From Isoetes taiwanensis (lineage: Eukaryota; Streptophyta; Lycopodiopsida; Isoetales; Isoetaceae): 64,000 bases of DNA. The notes beneath the pieces were generated by a model. It ran no database searches. It was not told where the DNA came from and saw only the letters and a list, made by a program, of their open reading frames with translations. The position numbers were made by a program, and so were the translations under genes. The stretch's first letter is position 1, and the number at the start of each line of letters is the position of its first letter. The stretch is from contig JAJEKV010000060.1 of assembly GCA_021234155.1 (NCBI GenBank), positions 4,012,451 to 4,076,450 of the forward strand. The letters run 5' to 3'. Positions 38,073 to 49,859 of this stretch are shown piece after piece.

Positions 38073-41000
38073 CTGGCAAAGCTGAAGCCACCAGACTTCT
38101 CTAACCAGGAGTATATAGAGAGGTAGAAACAAATGGAGATTTTTGGAATGGAACTTTACATGCCTTCCCTGGGGAAAGAGGCAATTTGTGGATTTATAAG
38201 TCGCAAATGGGGCTTCAATACTGCATCGAGATTATAGCCATAATAAATCTGGTCTGATCAACCAAGCCCTTGAATGCAGATGAAGAAAGTTGCCAGATCC
38301 GTGAGAGAAGTATATCATGTTGAATTCATTTTTACTTGTTAAAATATTATTCTTTTCAATTCCATGATCCATCTCATGTGATAATGTACGGCAACAGAAA
38401 GAGAATTCAAATGCAACAACTCGACTTATAAAATTCACCATGAAAATTTATATTAGCAAAGAATTTTAGTATGTACAACTTGGAGGCTGTCACATGTCAC
38501 ATGTTAATCGTTCATTATATCAAGAAACTTACTCGTGAAAATCATTTCCTCTTTACCATAAGTATTGTTGCCGACGAAATAATTAGAAGGAATAGCCACA
38601 AGAAGGGCTATGAATATTCCACTACTGGATCGCGAACAGGTTTTGTATGTAAAGACAAATTGCAAATATCGTTTTATTTTTTCCAATAGATCTCACTAAT
38701 AGCAAAGACTAAATGGAAATTTCATATAGAAACACAACAAGCATTGAAGCTTGATATACAACATTGTGTTTCACTTGGATGTTTATGTCCAAGAACACTA
38801 ACATGATCTCTTGTACTCAACCTACAAAAAGTCAAAGGTAATAGCAAAAACAACTTAACCCAACCAAACATTATTGTGCAAATCCTCACAAGTAGACCCA
38901 GACAACCATGTCCACTGGAAAAAGAATAGTTACTAGGAACGTGTGGCTAGCGATGCCGGGCAATTCTTGAGAGCGTTTGGAATGGGTTTAGGGTATTAGA
39001 CTTTGTAGCTACATTAGAATTTATAGAATCTATGTAGGTGAAATGGGCAGGAAGGCATAATGCATGAGTATAGTTGAATAGAAATAGAAAATGTACATCC
39101 CTATGAAGGATGAGCGCAAACCTTGTTTTTAAGTGTAAACATGCTATGAACTAATTTTATACAAAACATGTACGCCTCCCAAAGAAATGATCTTTCAAAG
39201 CAACAAAGCTAATGAAACAAAGGGGCAAGCGTTGATACATGTGAGAGAGATTCATCTTATGTCTATTTGTTGTTAAACGCGAATCTCTAGAAAACGCGTG
39301 TGCCGCAATGCCAGGCATTAGTCATGTACGTGTGGAATAGGTAGATGTAATGGAATATGTAGAAAACTTGTAAAATGTACTCATGATATATAGATGTAAT
39401 GGAGTACCAACTGTGAAGGATTTAAGGTTTAGGGACGCCGGGAATTAGCCCTAACACATCGAATGGATAGAAGTAATGGAAAGCATATGTTGCAAATATG
39501 TTGGCGCATAAGGTTTTTGAGGAATACACAATTGCAATTTTGTTACCCTCAGGTATTTGCAAGCTAAGATTATACTACCATTCTACTTGCATTGTTGGGG
39601 TGCCTTAATAAAATCATGCATAGTGCTACGAAAAGATTAGTTGTCGCATTCTGCTTGATGATTTGCACCATTTCAATACAGTTCAATTTAATTGGTTTCA
39701 TATGCAAATAAACTTACAGAAACGTGATGGTTGCACACGCCTTTGCATTAGTTGTGGGCACACGAAATGGAATTTATCTGAACATATATAATTATTATTG
39801 GGTCGATTCTTTGGCATATTCTTCGACGTCGAGGCACTTATCTTGGCCGTCCATTGAATTACAAATAATTTTTTACCGTAGACATTTTAGAGAAGGCCAC
39901 CGCCATAGCCATCGGTGTACGTGGTCGGGCCGGGGTTCAAGCTTCAGATAGCGGGGCTGCAAATGTGGTCGTATCCAACGTTTGGTGCTTGATTTTTTTG
40001 CTGCAAAAGCCTTACTTATTTGTTTGACTCTGTATTGTAGTGTTCCGGCACAGTTAAGTTCGCCTAATTGCATAAATATCAAATTATTCTCTTCTTATTA
40101 GGTTTAAAACTTCAATTTGGGTTTACAACTTTCATTATGTATGAAACATCCCTTCTCATTAGGTTTATATCTTCAAATTCGGTTTACAACCTTGATTATG
40201 TATCTTTCAACTTTTTGCTATTCTAGATTTTATGCCTCAAAAGCTCTAAAAGAATAAGTAGCAGAACGAGTTTACTGGAAGTCTGGAAAAACATGTGCAG
40301 TATATGCGCTTAATAAATGCTATTGAAGATTTCTTAACCAAATGATACCACGGATTGGGAATTTGCAAAAATATCTTTAACTCTAGACATAGTACATTTT
40401 CTTGACTAAGCTTTAACCAACAGGATCAAGTGTCAATTGTAGACCGTAGAAAATAGAATAGAATAAACTAGAAAATGTAAATATCGAGAGTAGCCAGACG
40501 ATATCAATTTATTCTTTAAGGCTCAATGCTCACAATCTGCTTGAGCAAGCATAAACGTGTTCCTTGTTGAGAGAAAACCTTGGTGAAACAACCTGTACCT
40601 GTGCTTCCTGCTCAAGCATGTTCCTATAGCAAAATATTTAGAGACCTTTCCTATGCAAGAAGGGAAGAAAAGGGATTAAAAGTCTAAATCATGATCAAGC
40701 AACAACAATTATGCATTATAACTGGAGCATTTACAAGTAAACGATTTGAAGTGTCCCATATCTATGATGTGGCAGTCCCTGAATTCGGATAAAATTTTGA
40801 CGGTCTAACAAATGTGATATGTGGCGCCTAGGATAAAGTAGGCATCAAGAGGCTATGCTAGGGTTTACGGACCATTAAAAATATCAAAGGGTTATCATCA
40901 TGCTAGTTAATTTCATCTCTGATACACCATAAGCCATGGCTGCACTACAGGTTTTTCAAAAGTTCTATTTGGAAATATGCACTTTGTTGCAACTATGTAC

Positions 41001-43886
41001 TTACAACCACATCAAAATCAGCAAATAATTAAAAAAAAAAAAACCTCTAGAATCGCCATGTTGTTGGCATGCGGGGTTCTCTTCATTTGCATCACCAAAG
41101 CGAGATTGGTGTTCTTTACGATCACTTCGGCCAAGGTGTCGGGTGTTCTTTCTCTTGTGACACTTTTTCCGGCAAGATTTGCTAAAAAAAAGGTATGCTG
41201 ATTTTTGGAAAGATGGGAAAATTGATGGTGTATATTGCAACATTGATGGTTGTAGCTGGGTGGAGATGGGAGCAAGCCAAAGGTAGATCTACGAAAAACG
41301 AGGCAAAAGGCAAAAGGGAGCTATGATAGGGCCAAATCCACTAAGCCCAACACGGCCTCCGATCCACCACGCCCCAGGAAGTGTGCGCCTGCAAGCTCAT
41401 GGCCAACGCCACCACCCTTCGCAGTTTCAACCCTGCTGGTGCCAAAGCCATGCCTCTCAAATGCAACATCTCCTTGCCTGCTGCTCTTCCTTCCAACCGC
41501 AAATATTTTTCTCCCTTCTAGCTCTCGACTAGGCATCTTATTCTTTGCTTCAGATTGCCTCCACCTTTTGCATTTCCACGACAACATTTTTCAAGAGCGC
41601 AAGGACAAATGGAGAAGCCGGAATAGTGTAGCCGGAACAGAGTAAGCGGGCAAAAATATCAAGGCTTTAGACGCATCGTGGCTGCTAAAACATTCTTATA
41701 TAACAGGGGTTGTTAAGGAAACTTGTAAATGAATCGTTAAAAGAGAAGGCCGCCGCGATAAATTTCTTGTAGATATAATAAAGAGTTATAAATGTAATTT
41801 GTGCATAGATGTAACGGAGTTTCAAGTGTGGAAGGTGGATGGAATGGGTAGGAAATAATGGGATGCATGGAGCGAAAGACATATAGGGATGGCTTGCACG
41901 CGTGGATGCCTGAGATGGCTTAAGTTGGGATGTCCTTTGATTCCTTGTGTTTGAATTTTCAAATCCCTAACTTCTCATTGATAAAACAAAATCTTGAAGA
42001 TAAATGGATTCTTCATGATCAATTGTATGAAGGAAATTTTATATTTGGGCTTCATAATTGTAATATTCGTCCAACACAATGATGGCTTGGAAGCCAAAGC
42101 CAATATTTCTAAGAGCAAACAATAGATTGCACTTTTTACAGGCTGCTACAAACATGTCTGGTATTGCCTACTATGCTTGATCTCTTAACATTAATAAAAG
42201 GTGCACTTGAAATCAATTTTCCATGGTCTTTGCCTTCAATCGAAAATTGTCGAAAATTGCCATTGCAAACATGCTTTTTTATATACTTGCGCCATGATGA
42301 AACCCTCATTCTAAGATTGACATTCAAGCAAAGAGTGCAATAATTACAACTTATACATCATTCTATAATGGTCCTACATATATGGTTGCTTATTGAAATC
42401 CCTTTCCAGCTTAGAAATGCATTGATAGCTGGCTAAGAAATCCCATTGTGCTAAACCTCCAATAACTAATGGAAGCTCTGACGAACGGTTTTTTAATTCT
42501 TTAGATTTTCACTCTCAATACAGCTTGTGCTGCCATAAGTTGTACAATGAAGATGTGCTTCATAACAAAATGGTCATATTGCGGCTTTGATGCAGTGATA
42601 AACGTCATACTTTTAAGAACTATAAAAAACAATTGTGATCTGAGAAGGATTGTTAATTTATAAGTTCTGCATAAAAAAACCTACAATAGCCAATACTACA
42701 TTTCAAAAGAGAATCAAGTTAGAAACCATTATAGCTATACAATCTACCCAAATCTAAATATATGCCATGGTCCTAACTTGAACACATGAATATCATTAGG
42801 TTAAATACTATCACCCATATTGCCACCATGAGGAACAATGCTAGTAAGATATACCAACAATATGTATTCATAAAAAAATAAAAAATAAAAACTAGCAAAA
42901 AGGCGCAACAAAGAGGGCTTAGGCAAGATTAAGTTTGATTCAATTTCTCATTAAGAAAGCATGTATCGGACAATCTATTTAAATTGGAAGGCTAGATTGA
43001 AATTGTGATTAAATAGATTAATTTCATTTTTGCGAATGAAGTAACTAATAATATTCTCTAAATGAAATATGAAAAACCCACGTTGCAAATGAGGCTTAGA
43101 TTTATAAATGCTTTAGCTTTTTATGTTGTTAGATTTTGCTTCTTCTTTTAAGAAACCAGTATTTGTTTGTTTTAGACGGATTAGCGACTAATTGTTATGG
43201 CTCCTAGTGGTGGATTTGCATTGTTGGATTATATTCCTTTTTTTTTAATTGGTTTGCTTTTTGCTTATCATTGGTTATATGAAGGACTTGGATTTCGAAA
43301 TGATCATGAAATGGTTTATAGGTGGCAATGTCAAGGAGTTCTTTCTTGCTTGGATGTCTAAATCTTATGATGTTTAGATTTAGAATATTCCTGTGACAGC
43401 CTTATTGATATTTGGAGATGGCACTTTTGTGCTTGTTGGAAGTGCAAGGAGTTTGACAATAGGCAAGTGGCACAAGTAGCATTTTTGTGTTTTTTTTTAT
43501 GTCGACAAATTGGTGGCAGTTGGGCATGGTTTCTAACTAGATGGCTATTTCTGTCCCTTGCACATATGAAGAAGTATTATGCAATGGAAAACTACTTTAT
43601 GTCTCTTTGCACATTTAACAACTCTAACGTGCCACAATGGAAGGTTTTTTAAGTATAACATAAAGAAATAATGAAGATTTTTAGGCGGTCTTCTCAGAGC
43701 TGTGATAGATCCAGATTGGAGAAAATGGCTTCCATCGTATAGGGCATTTACACGTTAGCAATTATTTAACATGTGAATTTGAGGTGTTCTTCTGGACCCT
43801 CGTGGTTTTTTTACTTTTGATCCCGTGTCTTCCCAAAATCCATCACCACCTTATTCTTTAATATATTTGTCATTTATCAATGGAAG
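38073..43886. other. AT-rich unit spacer without recognisable genes (unit C)
   Basis: Third copy of the long spacer, ending at the junction with the diverged segment at 43887. In this copy CAG/CTG-type sites are more often intact in some parts (for example agcttgtgctgcc near 42520) and damaged in others. No gene is claimed. Confidence 0.5.
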
Positions 43887-44373
43887 GTGGGGAGGCACCT
43901 TGTCAGAAAGATTGGTTAAATGCTGCTTCCCGTCTACTTATGGCCCAGGAAGGTAAGAATGCTTTGAGAAATGAAAACGAACCCAATCTACATTTTTGTG
44001 CCTTTTAACTTCTTGCAAACGAAGGCTTTGAGGCAATGCAAGCAACTATGGACACATGGATGAAGCAGGGAAATTACTTGAGATTGCACCATGCCCAAGT
44101 TATGAAGAAGCAGTGGCAGCATTGTTTAGTAGATGAAAAACTTATGGGGTATCGTAATGATTGGTTCAATGCTTTTGCTTCCCATGTACTTATGGCAAGT
44201 AATTTTGTAAACAAATAGAATAGAGGGGCTAAGAATACTTGCATCTGGGGTAAAGGAAAAAGGCTGTAAAAACCATAATGAAGGCGAACAACTTGGTATA
44301 TGAAGCCAGTAAGCTTGCAAGGTCCAGCAGTAAAGTTGAATGATTGCCATGGGACTGTGATGTCTTCCCACAC
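43887..44373 (+). repeat. Partial, diverged fourth copy of an internal unit segment
   Basis: This stretch aligns with 3596-4074 of unit A, starting at ggtggggaggcacc. It is more divergent than A, B and C are from one another. It carries 28 bases near 44275 that the units lack, and an intact frame where the units read differently. Homology ends at the cacac near 44373, where the neighbouring transposase-like gene begins. It is either an older paralogue at the array edge or the parental sequence from which the unit segment came. Confidence 0.8.
43920..44342 (+). pseudogene. 3' end of an unidentified gene, parental form of the unit segment
   Basis: The plus strand encodes MQATMDTWMKQGNYLRLHHA, KKQWQHCLVDEKLMGYRNDW and NAFASHVLMASNFVNK, then a TAG at 44216-44218. 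After a shift it continues as KTIMKANNLVYEASKLARSS to a TGA near 44342. Compared with the segment in units A-C, it has 28 extra bases that keep the second part open, so it looks closer to the original gene. I do not recognise the protein. It converges with the transposase-like gene on the minus strand. Confidence 0.45.
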
Positions 44374-45454
44374 TGTGTTGCTTTACAAATAAGCTTACCA
44401 TCTACTTCGACATTTCTATCAACCTTGCTTCCCTTTCCAAGTTCTCTTTCATCTAACATATCGTCAAACACATGTTGCATTTCTAACTTGGCACAATTAA
44501 TATTTTCTTCTTCTTCTAAGTCTTCTAAATCATGATCAATCTCATCTTTATCACTATCATCCACACATGCAATATCACTCTCATCTTCAAAAGTAACTGT
44601 TTGCATTTGCTTGAAGTAATCTTGATGAAAATAGTCTTCACAAGTCCAGGGTTTCTCCCACCAAGTTCTTTCCTTTCCTTCATCGCAACCAATACCAACA
44701 ATGCCACACAATTCTTTAGCATATGCGAAGCCTTCCTTCAATGCTACGATCACTTTGTCATCTGTTTTCACTTTGCTATAATCTTGAAGATTAGATATTA
44801 CAACCTTTCCATCATCTCCAATATACCTCTCTAGATGATGCCATATATTTTCTTGCTTGGCATGAGTAGGCGGAAAAATTAAATCCGAGAGAGCTTCAAA
44901 TTCAGCTACTCGATTTAGTGCACTTGCACTTCCAAGCAAATCAGCACCATCATAAGACCTTTCATTTCTAACCATTCCGCCAACTTTAGAAAAGAAGTTT
45001 TCACATGCATCAGATCCAGGCTGTTTGAATGGCACTGGCAAGTGCTCACAATTGTCTCTGAAATATCTTACTAATAGCACAACATAATGGCAATAGAGTT
45101 GAATATCCATGAAAGTCTCTTGACTTATGAAATTCTTGCTCAAACAATGAGTATCATGCTTTAAAATCCACAATCTCCAAAATCTACAAGTACATAACCC
45201 TGTTAAACACATAATTAAAGAGCAAGAGAAAGAGATTACAATGCAATTTCAGCAATTTCTATTTGTAAAACTTGCCTGAAGAAGAAAGACACAGTTGAGG
45301 CCGATTTAATTCGCGAATACAAATCCATATGTGGAGACAAGAAAATGTCAATGTACATTGCTACGATTGATAAATAAATTTCAGTTCCAAGTGTTCGCAT
45401 TGGCAAGCCATGCTTGCCTTCCCTTATTCCCTTCAAACACATTTGAACCTTTCT

Positions 45455-48400
45455 TGAAGGTAGTCTTTGGGCTGACCTCCAATTCTGTCGATCCTTCAGG
45501 AGGGACGCGTATGTCGATCTATATGATGACATACAGCAGCACACGCGGATGGGCAGAGTCATGCTCCTTGGAGACTTCAATGCGCGGACAGGGGTGGAAC
45601 AGGCCATGCGACTGGACCCCCTCGCGGATGACGTGCTGCAGTTGCGTCCCGCAGAGGCAGCGTGCACACGGCACTCAGATGACAGTCAGGTCACCCGCTT
45701 CGGCAGACAATTGCTCCTGATGTGCAGTATCTTTGACCTGCTCATATGCAATGGCCTACCACAATGGCCCTCTTCCCATGGGTACACTTGCAGACAGGAC
45801 AATCACGGTGGCGGAACTAGTGTCGTGGATTATGTCATAGTGGCTGCGAGGATGTACACCTTGTCAGCCATTTTCACGCGGCAAGACGGACGGGGACGGG
45901 GGAGGCCGACTTCGAGATCACCTCCCACTCTATGTGAAGGCGGCCTCAGCCGCTCGACCCCTGTTAGCGGTACCTTGCCGACCTGGGTTGCGCTTGGATT
46001 ATGGCGGCGGAGGGTTACGGCCGACATGCTCCTCAAGAAGCCCTCCCACGGCAGTTCTGCGGCCCACATCTTTGGAGCGACAAACCGACCAGGCGGTTGA
46101 GCTCCCCGAAGCAGTGACGGGTGCTTTGGGAGACCTCCCCATGCCCGGAGATCGAGCGCAACCTTCCAGCGTAACGATGGTTTGATCGCGAGTGTAAGGA
46201 GCATAAACGCGCTTTTCAGCCTCATCATGAATGTCGGACATGCGAAGCCGGGCCACCCACCATTACCGTGCCTTCCTCAACGAAATAAAGGCAAGGTACT
46301 GGCAAAACACCAAGGAGAAATGTGGGCCCTCTGGATGCCCACCGAGAACTTTTCGGAATTTTTACTCCGGGCCAACACGACCCTCGAGAACATCACGGCG
46401 GTTCAATGGGAGCGATTACCTTGAACGGCTTTATGATCCCCGGAACCGCGGACGATGTGCCCCGCGCATGGCCCACCGCTGGTGATCACAGAAGAAGATG
46501 TCGAAGAGGGGCTGCAGCGCCTGGCTAATGGGAAGGCAGCAGACTTGGACGGCCTGCAAGCGGAGTTGCTCAAGTGGGCAGGACAGCCCATGGTGCCCGT
46601 CCTTGCTGCACTGTTCAACAGGGCGCTGCAAGAGGGTTTTCCCGGTCATGGACCACAAGCAGGGTTGTTCCGATCTACAAGGCAGGGGACCCACAATCGT
46701 CCAACCAATTGCGAACCATCATGGTTGCTTCGGTGTTTGCCAAGGCGTGCGCGGGCATTCTCGAACGACGGTAACCGGATGGGCGAGGCAATGAAGTCGG
46801 GGCACTTACCCAGGCAGGCTTCCGACCCCGACATTCGACCATTGATCACATCTTCACACTCAGGGCCCTGGTCGAGGACAGCAGGAACCGTCGGGAGGAC
46901 CTGTACTGCTGTTTTGTGGACTTTGCAAAAGCTTTCGACACAGTACCCCGGGAAAAGTTGTGGGCGAGATTGCACCATCTGGGGCTCCCTATGGATCTGC
47001 GAAGCGATTAATACGAGTCGAAAGCCGCAGCCGCATGCAACCTGGGAAGAACCGATCATTTGCCCGGTAGCATTGGAGTTAGGCAAGGTTGTTCTCTCTC
47101 ACCCACACTCTTTGGACTTTACATTGACCAGTTGGAAGCCTGGCTTGCTGCCAATGGGGGAGGGGGGATGGTATACAGCTCTTGCACCAGGTCATCCGTG
47201 ACTCATCTATCACGGATGATGTGGACCTCTTAGCCCATACACCGAGGGCATGCGAGGCACACCTAGATGCTTTCTGGGCGCGTGCGCGGCGGCAGACATG
47301 CATGGCGTCAACCGTGCCAAGACTAAGGTGGTTCTCGCATATCCTCCTCCGTCATCCAAGACCTCCAAGGCTCACTTATCGTGGCGGATGGTAGAGGTCA
47401 CACCCGGCTACAAGTACACGGGGATGGAATTTCGTCCTCAATGTATTGGGATGCATCCATTAAGCCTTGGTGACCGAGGTTAGAAGGCGTTGTATGCAAT
47501 GCAAAACAATAGTCACAGGGTAATAGCCGTATGACCGGGGCCACCAGTCACATTTGTTCCGGGCCGGTGGGGCCAGTTCTTACGTATGGGGTGAGGTGTG
47601 GGGCCCGGTGGTGTCTTTTGGCGACTTGGAGCGACTTAGAGCAGGTCCGAGAAGGCATTTTTGACGCGGGCACTTGGGGTCAAGCCTCGCCATATATCGG
47701 ATCTTGTTGCAGGAGAAAGGATACATGCCCTGCAAAGATGCGCCCCTCGATAGACACATTGTTTATTTCGTAAGGTGGCCGCATATGGGCGACACTTCGG
47801 CCCAAGATTCTTTTGCTTACGGCTGTGGCGCATGAGCCCAATAACGACTTCGGGCTTGTTGGAAAGACAAAGAGAGCCCGCTGGCTAGCGCTGTTGAACG
47901 TAGACGCGCACATAGGTGCGTCCAAAAAGCCTGAGCGCCGCGGCCCAGGATAGGCCGAGGGGGTACTTGGACTCTTGTTTCCGGGAAGCTCGGGACCACC
48001 ATGCTCGGAACATGTAAAGATGGCACACTACAAACAACACATAAACCCCACCCTGGTTCGACGCCCACAGCTCTACCTGCGTTCTCAGTTGCCCATGAAG
48101 AAGCGCAGGATCATCGCATCCATTCGAACATGGGCCCACCATCTTCACTTGAGGCGAATTCCGGTGGGTTGGAGAGCCGCGCTAGGACAGGCTTTGTCAG
48201 TGTTGCCCGCTGGGGGTTGTTGAGGATGAAAGCCATGCCTTCCAGAGCTGTCCAGCCTATAGTCAGATTCGGGCTCGCTACATTCTCTTGGTGCGTCCTG
48301 GTCTGCCCCTGCACGAGCTACTCAGTACGCCGTCAGTTCGATCCCTTGGCTCCTACCTCCGGGGAGGTTTTGGATCTCAAGGACTCACCTCTCACCCACG

Positions 48401-48606
48401 GCCGCCTACCCGAGAGGTGCGGGAATTCATGTGTATATGTATATTTGTACAACTGCCAGCAGGCTTGTTGCTGCGACGGTTTTTCCCTCCTAAGGGGGGG
48501 TTTTTTAATCCGGGTAGCAACGGGCTTGCTGCACCCGTGTAATTTGGGTCCCATAGGCCGATTGGCCTCCGCAGACGATAAAAGAACCTTCCTTCCTTCC
48601 TTCCTT
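45455..48606 (+). mobile_element. GC-rich non-LTR retrotransposon (LINE) inside the transposase-like gene
   Basis: Plus-strand LINE, markedly richer in G and C than its flanks. It begins inside the endonuclease: MGRVMLLGDFNARTG (about 45549-45593) and DNHGGGTSVVDYVIVA. The reverse transcriptase has KAADLDGLQAELLKWAG (about 46530-46580), FVDFAKAFDTVPREKLW (about 46914-46960), GVRQGCSLSPTLFGLYIDQL and a TDDVDLLA catalytic box (about 47213-47236). The C-terminal part has VGPVLTYG and a DESHAFQSC zinc-knuckle-like segment (about 48229). It ends in a TTCC tail. Frameshifts make it inactive. CCTTTCT at 45448-45454 and 48607-48613 is a possible 7-bp target duplication, though the right copy merges with the tail. 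The clade is not assigned; it is not the plant L1 type seen at 8-12 kb. Confidence 0.85.
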
Positions 48607-48611
48607 CCTTT
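48587..48611 (+). repeat. (TTCC)n tail of the LINE
   Basis: Six tandem CCTT units directly before the transposase-like coding sequence resumes. A simple-repeat 3' tail in place of poly(A) is known for several non-L1 LINE clades. Confidence 0.85.
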
Positions 48612-49641
48612 CTACATCCCCAATTTGCAAGCCATGTTGTCCTTGACATCTTTGATAGACATGCCAAACATCATTTAATGTGACAAGTTCAGCGCCCAAA
48701 TATAGTCTCCTTGATGCATTATCTAAGGGGTTTATTAGTTTCTTGCCATTGTGAATAAAATCTTGATCATGCAATCCATAAATGTCACCATTAGCTTTTC
48801 TACTTGCAGTAAAAACCCAACCTTCCCAAGGTATTCTATAACAACTTTCTTGTCCCTTTTCTTTTAAAAGCGTATAATCTTCAACCATGCAAGTCCTACG
48901 ACGTGCGTCACCATCAGAGCTATGTCCTATCAAGGGACCCAATATATTCCTCAAATGCTTATCCCATAACTCTTCTATCAGATTCCATTGTACTCTTACA
49001 TCAACATGAAAAAATCTATTGCACTTACACATAACACCAGAGGGAGAATACAGCTTTTCCATTTTCATCGCTGGACATTAGTTCAAAGCGGTCTTCCCTA
49101 CCAATGTTTTTCAGTTTTGCCTTGCAGCTCATAACATCCTTGTTCCATTTGTAAATTTGCGCCTTGGTTGCTAGCCTTGACTGCAATCTATCTTCTGAGC
49201 TAGAAATGCAAGTGACATCATCCTCTGAGGTTTCTACTTCTTCATCCTTGCCACCAAGATTTGACACTTGGACGTCCAATCTATCACCCTCTTGTGTGCT
49301 TACCCTTGGCCTTTTTGCTTGATGAACATCAGAAACCTTTAAAAGAACTTTATTGCCTTTTACTTTGTGACGTTGCTCCTGCCTCTGTGATAGTGGCAGG
49401 TTTCTTTCCCCCAGAAACACATAAGTATGATCAATTAAAGGCTCCAACTCATCACTGTCAATTTCTTTGCGCAAATCAGCATAAGTAGAAGATTCCGGAG
49501 CCTCCACAAAACCAATCTCAATTGACTTGCCATTTCCCTCATCAAGGCAAATAAATACTATTTTAGATTCTGCCACGGTCTGTTTCAAACCTGTTTATTA
49601 ACAATAACCAGTCAGTGTGCTTATTTGATAAAGATAGATAA

Positions 49642-49666
49642 AAGTCGTATTTAATTAAAGTGGGAC
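49642..49666 (+). repeat. Left terminal inverted repeat
   Basis: 25 bp, starting AAGTCGTATTTAATTAAAG and ending TGGGAC, preceded by ATAA. Just inside, at 49681-49703, gggactcggact and aatgggac echo the GGGAC end of the repeat. Confidence 0.75.
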
Positions 49667-49859
49667 AAATCTTGAATTTTGGGACTCGGACTGAAAATGG
49701 GACTCACACACCATAAAAGAAATTTCTGAATTGATTGCTTGAATAGAATTACACATGACACACATAGAATTGGGTTACTTGTTTTCCTCATAAATTTTAC
49801 AAACCACTAGTTGAGAAAGTTTTCAAACTTCTCAATATTATGCACCCTCATACAATGAT

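Larger units (their letters stand above)
32344..43886. repeat. Tandem array unit C (BiP unit), truncated at its right end
   Basis: Third copy. It follows unit B base for base until the sequence atggaaggt near 43886, where A (about 20298) and B (about 32108) continue with acgattcctc. Here it instead jumps into a homologue of the segment found at 3596 in unit A. The last ~230 bp of a unit is therefore missing. The BiP copy of this unit has the longest uninterrupted reading frame of the three. Confidence 0.93.
44374..49594 (-). pseudogene. Transposase-like gene, split by a LINE; family uncertain
   Basis: Minus-strand gene whose N-terminal part lies at 49594-48614 and whose remainder lies at 45454-44374. 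It starts at an exon with a good acceptor (ataaacag|gtttgaaacag, exon from about 49594). Visible pieces are LDEGNGKSIEIGFVEAPESS and a serine/acidic linker, then the block with GHSSDGDARRR (about 48890-48925) and DFIHNGKKLINPLDNASRR. After the LINE come KVQMCLKGIREGKHGLPMRT, IFLSPHMDLYSRIKSAS, SDACENFFSKVGGMVRNERS (about 45020-44960) and a strongly acidic tail. The SDGDARRR and ENFFSK motifs recall RNase H-fold transposases, perhaps P/THAP9-like; this is a guess from memory. The insertion and frame breaks make it inactive. Confidence 0.55.
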
